DNA of 64,000 nt, from the NCBI GenBank assembly GCA_003586115.2, contig QVOM02000025.1, positions 82,317,137 to 82,381,136 on the forward strand, given 5' to 3'. Source of the DNA: Salvator merianae (Eukaryota > Chordata > Lepidosauria > Squamata > Teiidae). The notes under the pieces were generated by a model that saw nothing but the letters and a program-made list of their open reading frames with translations, ran no database searches and was not told the DNA's origin. The number at the start of each line of letters is the position of its first letter. Within the stretch, counting starts at the first letter, position 1. Below are positions 55,810-64,000 of the stretch, in pieces. The position numbers were made by a program, and so were the translations under genes.

Positions 55810-55989
55810 GGACCTTTCTGCACTTGGCCTTATTGTGGATCATATCTCAGAATAGGGACCTGCCATCTGCATGCTAGTGCAGACTACGGTAGGCCCTGGG
55901 CAAGACCTTTTATAGTTTGCACTAGCATGTGCATAGGAGATCCCTATCCTGGGATATAATCCACAATAAGGCCAAGTGCAGAAAGGGCC
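55810..55989. mobile_element. 180-bp PIF/Harbinger-like MITE with ~75-bp inverted repeats
   Basis: The left arm begins GGACCTTTCTGCACTTGGCC and the right arm, reversed, begins GGCCCTTTCTGCACTTGGCC. The arms stay alike to TGCTAGTGCA near the centre. Flanking TAA trinucleotides at 55807-55809 and 55990-55992 are the expected target duplication. The whole element can fold into one hairpin. Confidence 0.88.
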
Positions 55990-56399
55990 TAAATGCCTCC
56001 ATTTTATACACATGAATCTAGAAAAGTAAAAGTGCTAGAATTTACTAAATGGTAGGTGGCAAAGTGGCAACTTAGAGCCATGCAGGGAAGCTAACAGGGT
56101 ATCTCCCCTTCCAGTCTGAAAAGAGAGCTGGAAGTTGCTACAACTCCCCAGGACACATCCTATTTGCATCTGGTGTATTGGGAGGATTTTTGGTGCTGAG
56201 GCAGGAAATCGTGAATTTTCTGTCCTACCCAGAACCTTTCACTTTGCTCCCAGATTCAGCCTATATTACAGCCAGAAGGTGTGGTGTGTAATCTTCAAAT
56301 GTCTCCTTGGATAATGAATTTCTTTTCTTAGAGTTGTAAGTAAAAACGTGCAAGAATCCAGTAAAGGACCCAAAAGAACACTGTCTGTTTTAAGGAGAA

Positions 56400-59382
56400 A
56401 AAAAAACCCCTTTCATTTATTAGCTGAATATATATTGTTATTTAATGATTACGTAGGAAAAGCAGGAAGCCACATTTTACATCAGTTCATCACTGTACTG
56501 CCAACAACAACTGTGGTACTTAAATGTTGGTCACAGCTTCACTTACAGCAATTACTAACCTTACTAGGAGAAGAACACAGAATTGGTCAGTTTGGTCAAA
56601 GAGCAGCAACTCCTAAGAAAGCAGACTGCTTTTCTAAGAGTCTGAAAAAACCACAGTTTTGTAGGAAGAGACCAAGAGTATCTGACAAACCCACCTAACT
56701 GAGGAGCAGGCATCAGTTTAAATCTTTCTGTGCTTATAGTAGCAACATCAAACTCAACTAACAGCCCTGGCAGAAAACTCCAGATGGTAAGGATAGATTC
56801 AAGCTGTTCATGTACTGAAAATCACTTGAGTGAGTAGACTTTACTTTAGAAACACCCCCCCCCCATTTTCACATGATGGAGTCACTTGCTTCGAGGGTCC
56901 TTACGCCGACCTAACCACCTCAGAAAAATGAAAGGGTATTTTTAAAATAATAAATAATCAGTAATCAGCTTATGCTGCATCTAATTCACATAAACCTATT
57001 GAAAGATTTTTTCTAGAGGACTGTTAGCTCTTTCACAGCGCTCTCAAACCATACTTGGAATCCTGTCTTAAATATGACCAAAAGCTCCACATGCACCCAG
57101 CTGAGCTGTGCTAAATGGAAGCCTCCAAGGCAGGGTGAGGCTCTTCTGAGGCATTATTCCGTGCATGCGAAGTTGTCCTCACTGTGGGGCTTCTCCCTTG
57201 CATCCCCAGTGCTAAACCACTGACGTTCTGTCAATGTTGCTGGCTCAGAGTATTTCTGATATTAATGCATTTAAACAAATCCTAGCAGGCTGCAGAACCA
57301 CATGGTGTATGCCAGAACGGTTCAGCTGGCGTCCCAAGGACCGCATCAGTTCCCACATTTTTACTGGGTACAGGGATCCAGATCTTTGCACCCTCAACTG
57401 GTGTCTGGCAAATGGATGGACACCCCCAACCATTTTTTACTCCGGGAAAAGAATGAGACAAAGGAGGAGAGGAGCAGACATGGCGGGACAAAGGGAAGAG
57501 AACAGTGAATGAGCAATGAGAAGGCAAAGGAATCCAGACGGAAAAGTTTGCAGCTGAAGAAAGAGGAGGAGGTGAGCTCAGCGACGGGAAATAAACATGA
57601 TGCTCAGTTCCTTCACTGAAAACACATCAAAGCAAACTGTGATTTTGCCTTCTCTAACTTTGTTTAAAGGCTACCCCTACAATCCTAACTGCATCTCCTT
57701 AGAAGTAACTCCCACTTTGCTCAATGGTGTTCATTCCCAAGAACTTGTGGTTTGGATTGCACTGTTAACTTTTCAACAACTGGTTACTGCTGAATGTTTT
57801 CTTGGTTCTTGGAGTAAGTCTGAAATATTGTGAAATGAGGAAGAAGTTAGATTTGTGTCACACAAAAATTCCTTTCCTTTCCTGCTAGAGCATAACAACA
57901 TGCGCCCAGCTCACTGCCATTAAAACAGCTCACAATGGTCTTAACTGGAGTTCCTGGAGCCTCAAAGCAACTTTCCGTTTGTTCAGCCATCGTTAAACTA
58001 TCAGCAGTACAAAAATTTGCACCAGTCTAACCCAACATGGGGGCAAGTATATGCTTGCATGTCACCGCGTTGCTTAATCCCCGGTCTATCAGGACATGCG
58101 GCAAAGGTTTTAAGATAATTCAACTTTAATTTTGGTTTTACATAAACATCCTGCACAAACAGTTTGTGGGGCTGCAAATACAGCGGCAAGATTCACTTTG
58201 AAAGGCAATTTAGGAAAAGAGTCCTCTAGAGTTTGTCCTTGCTAGTTATAGAAGCTGCTGCAGGCCAGCTCTAGGAAAGTGCAAAAGAAATGCCTCTTGA
58301 TTTATCCTGGAGGGCAAAGAAAGAATGTTGAATTAGCAACACACACACACACAAAAACTTATCAAGTTCATCTGGCCTAATTCCCTCCTCCCATGCATGG
58401 ATCTGACAAAGAACAGGACCATGTACATGTTCCACTAGAGTTCAAGGTCTACTGCAGAAATCCAGCATTTTTAGACTCTTCTTTCCTGAGCTGCTGCTGC
58501 TGCAACTGCAACTATAAGCATGGAAGTCTGTGCAAAAATGTCAGTACTTAGAAGTCTCCAGGATGTTTCTTACTGTTTGTTCATAATGTTATACAGATTG
58601 CAGAATTCCACTTTTTTGTTCAACTCCACTGTCAGTCTGCCTCCCCCGGATGCCTGTATCTTCACTTTTAATCACTGCAAAAAGTTCACTGCAGTGAAGG
58701 ACACACTGAATTCCTGCATATTATTGGCGGTCAGATCTGATAGCTCCCTCGAGCACTATTCTGTGAACACTGGCAGGAGTACAAAATGGGTCTCCCCTCA
58801 TAGTGCATGGGCAGGACTACTTTTTCTCTACTCGGTGCATTTAAGGGGATCAAACTAGATATAACTCTTCATCAGAAGGGCAGTTTGTTCCTTGCATCAA
58901 AATATTTAAGCCTGAAACCATAAGCCTTATTTTTCCATGACTGTGACTTTACAGTAACCAGTAGTTTATTTATGATCTTAACGGTGGCGCTTCCTTCAGG
59001 ATTTTATTGATTATCGTCACTGCTATGCTTCCTTCGGGATCAGAGACTGGGGGAAAAAAAGGGGGACATGACTCCCGCCTTTATGTCTTCCTTGTGGACC
59101 TCCCGTGGGCTATGCAGAAAAGAAGACAAGGAACTACACATGCTTATAGCATGTTCCAGCAATGCTCTTCTTGCGTTAAGTTTCCGATATTTAGAGTTGG
59201 GTCTAATCGCAGTCTAAAAGCCTTGGGTTAAATTGTCTGGCCCCAATAAGATGACAGGTCTTGATTTACTGATTCTCAAGAAAACCATCTAAAACTCCAG
59301 CTGCTTAGAAGACCATAGTTTTCCCTACAGGGAAGTTCATTTTGTCATGGCACTCACCTAAACTTTGGGGATTATGCCATTG
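56400..59382 (-). other. Probable GRSF1 3'UTR
   Basis: No other coding gene is recognisable between the GRSF1 stop and the antisense L2. Minus-strand AATAAA signals (TTTATT on +) occur at 58965-58970 and 56416-56421, so UTRs of about 0.4 or 3 kb are possible. At 57665-57770 there is a short reptile-type interspersed repeat resembling the consensus 'ggcttactcccaggtaagtg ... taggattgcag' in antisense. A (CA)n run sits at 58339-58353. Confidence 0.45.
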
Positions 59383-59444
59383 TCACTGACAACCTTTTTT
59401 TCTGCTTGGTGATGAATTCAGGAACAATTCAATGTATCTATGTT
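59383..59444 (-). CDS. GRSF1: GRSF1 terminal coding exon and stop
   Basis: Acceptor TACTGCAG leads into [20 protein letters not shown] and TGA at 59385-59383. [10 protein letters not shown] matches the human end ([16 protein letters not shown]). The last ten residues differ and are slightly longer. The exon is too short to appear as a long ORF. Confidence 0.94.
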
Positions 59445-62400
59445 CTGCAGTACAAAAAAAGGGAACGACTTGTCATTAGCAAGGCCTGTAACTAACTAAA
59501 GTTCCGAGACATTACTGAGGTGAGTGAGGCATTTAACACCGTGCCAATGTTTAGTTTAATATTTCTAAGCACAGGACAAGTTTGATTCTGCAGGGCGATT
59601 AACCAAGACAAGAGCGTGCACACGTTTAAAAAACTTCTTTTGATAACTTCCCCTCTTCCCAGCAGAATAAGCTGCAACTGAGATGATGAGAAGAAACATC
59701 CTGGATCCTACTATTCAACAGGATTTTCACTTCATATCTTATTTGCAAGATCCTCTTGCTGCCTTTATTGTTTGTTCAGTGTTAGGTATTAGAGGTATTT
59801 ACATAAGTTTGGCAAGTCAAGAGTTAAGTCTGACTTGATATCATCTAGAAACATCAGAAGCATAAAACATAGGAGATTTCTGACTAGGCAAATGCAGCGG
59901 TTTAGTTTGGCAGTAGCCAAAATGTCTCCGTTTGGTTCATTTTTATTGCTTTCAAACCAAACTTCTACACATGCTTACTACAGGCTGTACTTCCATTCCT
60001 GGCAGTCCATATCAAGGAAAATCACCTTGCGCAAGAGGCCAGATTTCCAAAGAAAAGAATTAGATGCAATTTAAAGAGCTCTTGCTATCTACTTCCATGT
60101 TCCTCCCTTGCAATCCTTTGCCCCTGGAGAAAATGCACCGATCCTACTTACGCACGTGAGACCTGTTTTTAGCCATGGCTGCTACTGCATCTTCATGGGT
60201 CTGAAAGTGAACTTCGGCTTCTCCTGTGGCCTTCCCACTTGAATTGTATTCCATAGTGATCCTCACCGGTTTCAGAGGGGCAAAAAACTTAAAAAAAAAC
60301 ACATTGAGGGGAAGAAATCAGATTTTCCATTTTATTTAACTCTCAAAGTGCTCAAGTTAAACTGGAGCAAAAGCAGCTGCAGGAGGATTATTATTCTTTA
60401 TAATTATCAGGAACTCTCAACTGCTGTCCAGAACAAGATCAGCAGAACTAGTATTTGCAACACATACGAAGGGACATGTTGATTTACCATATGGTGCTTA
60501 TATATAAGTCATACAATCCAAATTCTCTCGTGGCCTAGTTAAGTGGGTCTCTAATCCTAGCCTTTAGCTCACTGTAGCTCACTGAGAATGCAAGCAGCCT
60601 GGAAAGCAGTGGGTTGCCAGTTCAGTCCCCAGCCTCTCCCCAGATGTAGGCAATGGCAAACCACTTCTATATCTCTGCCAAGAAAACTGTACAGAGGTGC
60701 CCAAGGAGGCACCATGCATTCAACTAGAAGTCAGCCACGACTTTGTGGTATCCACTACCACCACCACCACCACCACCACCACCACCACCACCAAGTCTAA
60801 GCTAAAAGGGGAAAGAAAGTAGTACTGAATATGTTATATAGTAAGTCTCTAGAAACACTATTAAAGAGGACTTCAATTTTTAAAAGCAATTAGCATTCAG
60901 TGTCCCAATCTTCTCCCAAATTAAGAAGGACTGGATCAACAGTACTATAAAATGTCCAGGTGCTTCCCTGGGGATTAAAACATTTCAGAAAGGAGAGAAA
61001 AACAGAGCAAGTTTTGCACACAGGATCCTTGCTGTCTTCTTTACAACTGGTTGACTAGAACTCCCATTTAGAAGGCTGAAGAAAAACCTTCCGTGTCAAA
61101 TCGTTTTAACTGATCTTACACCTACGTACATTTATAATATCTTGGGCTGTTGCTTGAAATGGCAGGCCTCTCAGGTGAACAAAGTGAAGCGAGGAGAAAC
61201 TCATGGACACATCCCAAGGCTTTTCAAATGCTTGCTTAAACCCGTCTGTAAAAAGGAAGGATAAAACATTTACGAATGACCATTCTTCTCCTTTTTGTCT
61301 TGCCGACACATAGAAGACACAGATAAAGGGAACGCACCTCAAATGATAATGATTGTACTGTACACACTTACCATTTTCTTTATTATTTTCATAAGCTGCA
61401 GGAGGTCTTGAGGTCTCACTCAACTCACTTCCTTCAAATCCCGGGTCAGAAGCTTGTTTTACAGAAGGATAATTCATCTTCCTATTCCGGAAGAAGCCAC
61501 TGTGTGTTCGGATTTCACTTCGTTGGCTTGGGAATATTTCTATATACCTGTAATGGATTAAAATAAATAAAGCAAAAAAAGGCTCAGCACAGGCTTCCAA
61601 TCTTTTACGGCCACTTTTACAGGAAACGCAGAGACAGGTCACTTGTTGAAAGGCACACAAAGAATCTACAGCTGAACTGGAATTTGCAACCGGCTTTGTG
61701 GTTTCTTAGCCAAAATAAATCTATGGTTTTAAATGCCAGCTTGAAAAACAGAAGCTTCTACTGATCAAGAAGACAAATATAATGACAAAACACCAAAATG
61801 CAGAAAGAGGTATAAAGAATGCAAAACTCACTCATGTGATGCTACACTATAATTTGGCAATGTATGGAAACTGATTCAGTTTGTTTCAACATCAGTTAAG
61901 GGCTTAAAAGGAAAGCAATATTAAATATTAAATAAAAGATGGAAACTAATTTGAAGAATTCTTAACTGAATGAGAAAGCAAGCCAAGGTTTCCTGGGTCT
62001 AGAATCCTACTTTCCTTTTACCTCCCTCCCTCCTGCTAATCTTGTCCTGTACAGAATCCAGAATAAATTTTACGAAGCAGCATATATCCAAATTCCATCT
62101 AGTTCTGTTTAAAAACTGCGTTTTTATGGGCTCAAACATCACCAACAGGAAACAGAGCTCTCACTCATATAAACAGCCTGTCTGTGTCTCCTAACAGCCA
62201 CATACCGGTTTCCAATTTCCTCCTTATGTTTCAACAAGGCCTGATTTGCCATTTCAGGGGTAGCAAACTGCACAAAAGCTTCTCCTGTTTTCCTTCGTCC
62301 CCAGTGATCCATAACGAATGTGATGTCAACAATACTCAAGCCTGCAAAATTAAGTAAAATGCATTTCAGCAGCGTACAGATGATTTTAGAATGAATGTAT

Positions 62401-63808
62401 CACGACAGGCTTGGCTCTTTATTTTTAACAGAGACAAATTGCTGCATTTTGCTTCCTGCAGAACTTATACACTGATGCAGAACAATAATCTGTTCTCGGG
62501 GTCTGAAGTTAAAATGCATGTAAAACAAAGATATTTTTTATCCCTGCCACGGTTTGATCTATTCCACCTTTTAAAAAGAGGAAAAAAACATACTTTTGAG
62601 CTACACATAAGACTCTTCCATTAGATGCTATGTGTCTAGAACAAAGACAGATTAAACTGATTTACCAAAGTAATACACCTGGGGCTGATTCTCTGCCAAA
62701 TCAAACCTAAATGCATTTGGTTAATCCTACCTTTTCTCCCTGTATGATGAAACAGTATTGCCAACACATGCAAAATCCCAGAAAATAAGTATTTATTTAA
62801 ACAGAAAAAAGTGTTTTTTTTTTAAAAAAAAAGGTATTTCATTCTTTGGAAAATTAAACAGTGTAACTAATGTACTGGGAGCTGCTCAGGGGTCCAGCTA
62901 GGGAGTTTGTCAGCTCCACCCCCAAGTATCTTCTCTGGCTTCTGTCTCCATCCTCCTGCAGAAAAAGAGCTCTACATAAAAAGCTGCCTAGAACTGGGTC
63001 TGAAGGCTGCCAGATTCTCTGCAGAATTTTGCTTGGATTTTATATTTATGTATATTTTATATTGATACATGATTACTGTATTTTGCTTAATAATTTAATT
63101 GCAATTTGTCTGGGAATTGCTTGTATAGCATCCTCAGCGTCTCATGGAAAGCCAGTACACAAATAGACAAGTGATTATGATGCTCTTTATTGGAAGAAAT
63201 TATTGTTCATCTTTCCTCATCTTAACAGAAGGTCAGCTTCCAACCATCTCTAACCGTGTTTCTGAAGCTTCCCTCGTTCAGCTAATCTTTCCAGCCCATC
63301 CAAGCCACAATGAAACGGAGGATTCTTTGAAATCATAAAATCTTTCCATTTTATAACACAGCCACACCGAGCGCTTTGAACTTTGCTCAGTCACCTGAGA
63401 AGAACTCAGAAATATCCACTTCGTTGCAACTATAGGGAAGGCCTCTCAGTCGTACCACTCCATCATTGGCCAGAGGTGCAGACTGGGACTGCAAGCTTTT
63501 CATAATGGCATCAACATCCTCATTATGTATTTCAAACACTGCAAAAGTCCAACAAATCGGAAGAGAGAATCACAACGCTGAATTAAATATAGTATTACCA
63601 TGTAAATATAGTATTTACATTACCGCAAAGGTCATGTAAAACCCAAGCACACCTTCTACGTAGCGTTGCCCCAAATATCTCCGGTGCTTCTCTAAGGCAT
63701 TCTGCACATCCTGCGCAGACTCCAGTTCAACCAAAGCATCCCCTCTGCGTTTGCCGTCGCGGTTTAGGAGGAAGTGTATCCCATTGATGCCATTCCGGAT
63801 CTTGCTGT
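59383..63808 (-). CDS. GRSF1: GRSF1 (G-rich RNA sequence binding factor 1), partial, 3' seven coding exons
   Basis: GRSF1 is an hnRNP F/H-related protein with three quasi-RRMs that binds G-rich RNA. Its main form acts in mitochondrial RNA granules in RNA processing and mitoribosome assembly. On the - strand, exons 63653-63808, 63395-63538, 62206-62341, 61372-61547, 61130-61245, 60152-60287 and 59383-59444 join at GT/AG borders in one frame. They encode the end of RRM1 ([20 protein letters not shown]), all of RRM2 ([29 protein letters not shown]), a linker of about 70 residues, RRM3 ([30 protein letters not shown]) and a short C-terminus. The HLRGLPF/RLRGLPY signatures are those of qRRMs. Sequence and RUFY3 synteny point to GRSF1 rather than HNRNPH/F. 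Exons for the transit peptide, acidic region and start of RRM1 lie beyond 64000. Confidence 0.96.
60152..60287 (-). CDS. GRSF1: GRSF1 exon: core of RRM3
   Basis: This 136-nt exon encodes [20 protein letters not shown], then [20 protein letters not shown] and NRSHV. The acceptor is a T-run ending in AAG rather than CAG. The donor is GTAAGT. It is nearly identical to human RRM3. Confidence 0.96.
60565..60795 (+). mobile_element. tRNA-derived SINE with (ACC)n tail in a GRSF1 intron
   Basis: The B-box-like CAGTTCAGTCCCC (60618-60630) is followed by GGCAATGGCAAACCACTTCT, GCCAAGAAAACTGT, a GAAGTCAGCCACGACTTTGT stretch and a pure (ACC)n tail at 60756-60793. The order matches reptile tRNA-SINEs that end in '...agtcggacacgactt' plus a simple repeat. 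It lies antisense to GRSF1. Confidence 0.72.
61130..61245 (-). CDS. GRSF1: GRSF1 exon: linker end and start of RRM3
   Basis: This 116-nt exon has acceptor TTTTTACAG and donor GTACGT. It encodes [19 protein letters not shown] and then [29 protein letters not shown] is the qRRM signature of RRM3 and matches human HMRGLPFQANAQDIIN. Confidence 0.95.
61372..61547 (-). CDS. GRSF1: GRSF1 exon: end of RRM2 and variable linker
   Basis: This 176-nt exon has acceptor CATTACAG and donor GTAAGT. It starts [16 protein letters not shown], the conserved end of RRM2. It then runs into a poorly conserved polar linker ([20 protein letters not shown]..., ENNKEN) that replaces the acidic/proline linker of mammals at similar length. 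Confidence 0.92.
61548..62205. other. GRSF1 intron, no recognised feature
   Basis: I see no gene or classified repeat between the RRM2 exon and the linker exon. Confidence 0.4.
62206..62341 (-). CDS. GRSF1: GRSF1 exon: core of RRM2
   Basis: This 136-nt exon has acceptor ATTTTGCAG and donor GTATGT. It encodes [20 protein letters not shown], then [20 protein letters not shown] and EEIGN plus a split Arg codon. Compared with human it has DHW for DYR, and FATPEM for FEEPEM. Confidence 0.96.
62342..63394. other. GRSF1 intron, possible weak L2 fragment
   Basis: An open frame at 62870-63166 (+) ends in sequence like an L2 3'UTR (AATTTAATTGCAATTTGTCT, GGGAATTGCTTGTATAGCAT), but the match is weak. 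Poly-T and poly-A runs lie at 62813-62833. No gene was seen on the + strand. Confidence 0.35.
63395..63538 (-). CDS. GRSF1: GRSF1 exon: RRM1-RRM2 linker and RNP2 of RRM2
   Basis: This 144-nt exon has acceptor ACTTTTGCAG and donor GTGACT, with phase 1 at both ends. It encodes [20 protein letters not shown], then [20 protein letters not shown] and [12 protein letters not shown] is the qRRM signature of RRM2. Confidence 0.95.
63653..63808 (-). CDS. GRSF1: GRSF1 exon: C-terminal part of RRM1
   Basis: This 156-nt exon has acceptor CCTTCCAG on the - strand and donor GTGTGC. It encodes [20 protein letters not shown] and continues to [11 protein letters not shown]. Human GRSF1 has [20 protein letters not shown] here. 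The preceding exon with the RRM1 GLPWS motif was not found up to 64000. Confidence 0.95.
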
Positions 63809-64000
63809 CTGGAAGGTTAATAGCAAACTTATCAACATACGCCTTGCTTTCATATCATATCACTGATACAGCTGCAGCAGGAGTACGATCAAGGTCAGTG
63901 AAAATAGCCTGCAGAAGAAGGGGCATTTAGCTTGACCAGAATGAATGAGAACAAACCCTCAAACGTATTTGATGGGCTCCTCTATGGGTTCACTACTTTA

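Noticed and set aside
60756..60793. (CAC)n run read as a poly-His protein
   Set aside because: It is the simple-repeat tail of a SINE.
61106..61660. 184-codon minus-strand ORF as a single-exon protein
   Set aside because: It is GRSF1 intron read-through. Splice sites at 61547, 61372 and 61245 split it into two conserved exon segments joined to the rest of GRSF1.
1..64000. CRISPR arrays, operons, tRNA or rRNA genes
   Set aside because: The window is vertebrate nuclear DNA. The tRNA-like promoter boxes belong to SINEs, and no intact cloverleaf or regularly spaced repeat array was seen.
1..64000. RUFY1/HNRNPH1 or RUFY2/HNRNPH3 locus instead of RUFY3/GRSF1
   Set aside because: These paralogous pairs have the same layout, but the RUN-domain sequence, the short-form tail and the GRSF1-type RRMs fit only RUFY3/GRSF1.

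Overview
This is a vertebrate nuclear window with no prokaryotic features. It holds two convergent, syntenic protein-coding genes in repeat-rich DNA. RUFY3 runs on the + strand: 18 coding exons plus one alternative terminal exon, from 8174 to 51791. GRSF1 runs on the - strand: seven 3'-terminal coding exons, from 63808 down to 59383. Every RUFY3 and GRSF1 exon was placed from GT/AG borders and kept one continuous reading frame. The tail-to-tail RUFY3/GRSF1 arrangement matches the order known from tetrapods such as human chromosome 4q13. The repeat mix (CR1 and L2 LINEs, an L1/Tx1-like LINE, a DIRS-like element, PIF/Harbinger-like MITEs, tRNA-derived SINEs) suggests a lepidosaur, most likely a squamate. 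That is an inference from repeat type, not a species call.

Layout. 1-8173: RUFY3 5' intron with a CR1 copy (3190-5395). 8174-8227: a 54-nt upstream coding exon. 8228-20750: a 12.5-kb intron with a decayed L1-like LINE (about 11.55-15.0 kb) lying between related UTR-like blocks. 20751-37480: exons for the RUN domain and first coiled coils, ending in an alternative terminal exon with its own stop at 37478-37480. Introns here hold two CR1 3' ends in tandem, one split by a 679-bp TTA-flanked DNA transposon, and an L2 fragment with endonuclease similarity. 40644-51791: exons of the long isoform (coiled coil, a fast-evolving linker with a 28-nt microexon, and a FYVE-like Zn finger). The 5.3-kb intron before the first Zn-finger exon is mostly a 3.85-kb DIRS-like element with inverted terminal repeats. 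51792 to about 53.25 kb: long-isoform 3'UTR. About 53.4-55.7 kb: an antisense L2 broken by a SINE and a roughly 640-bp palindrome-rich insertion. 55810-55989: a near-perfect TAA-flanked MITE. About 56.4-59.4 kb: probable GRSF1 3'UTR. 59383-63808: GRSF1 exons for the end of RRM1, RRM2, the linker, RRM3 and the C-terminus.

The two genes do not form a pathway. RUFY3 is a cytoplasmic RUN/coiled-coil/FYVE-like adaptor of membrane traffic and neuronal polarity. GRSF1 is a G-rich-RNA-binding qRRM protein, mainly of mitochondrial RNA granules. The 5' exons of both genes and their promoters lie outside the window or were not recognised. I found no convincing unknown biological system. The points most worth checking are repeat architectures and isoform structures, listed as findings.
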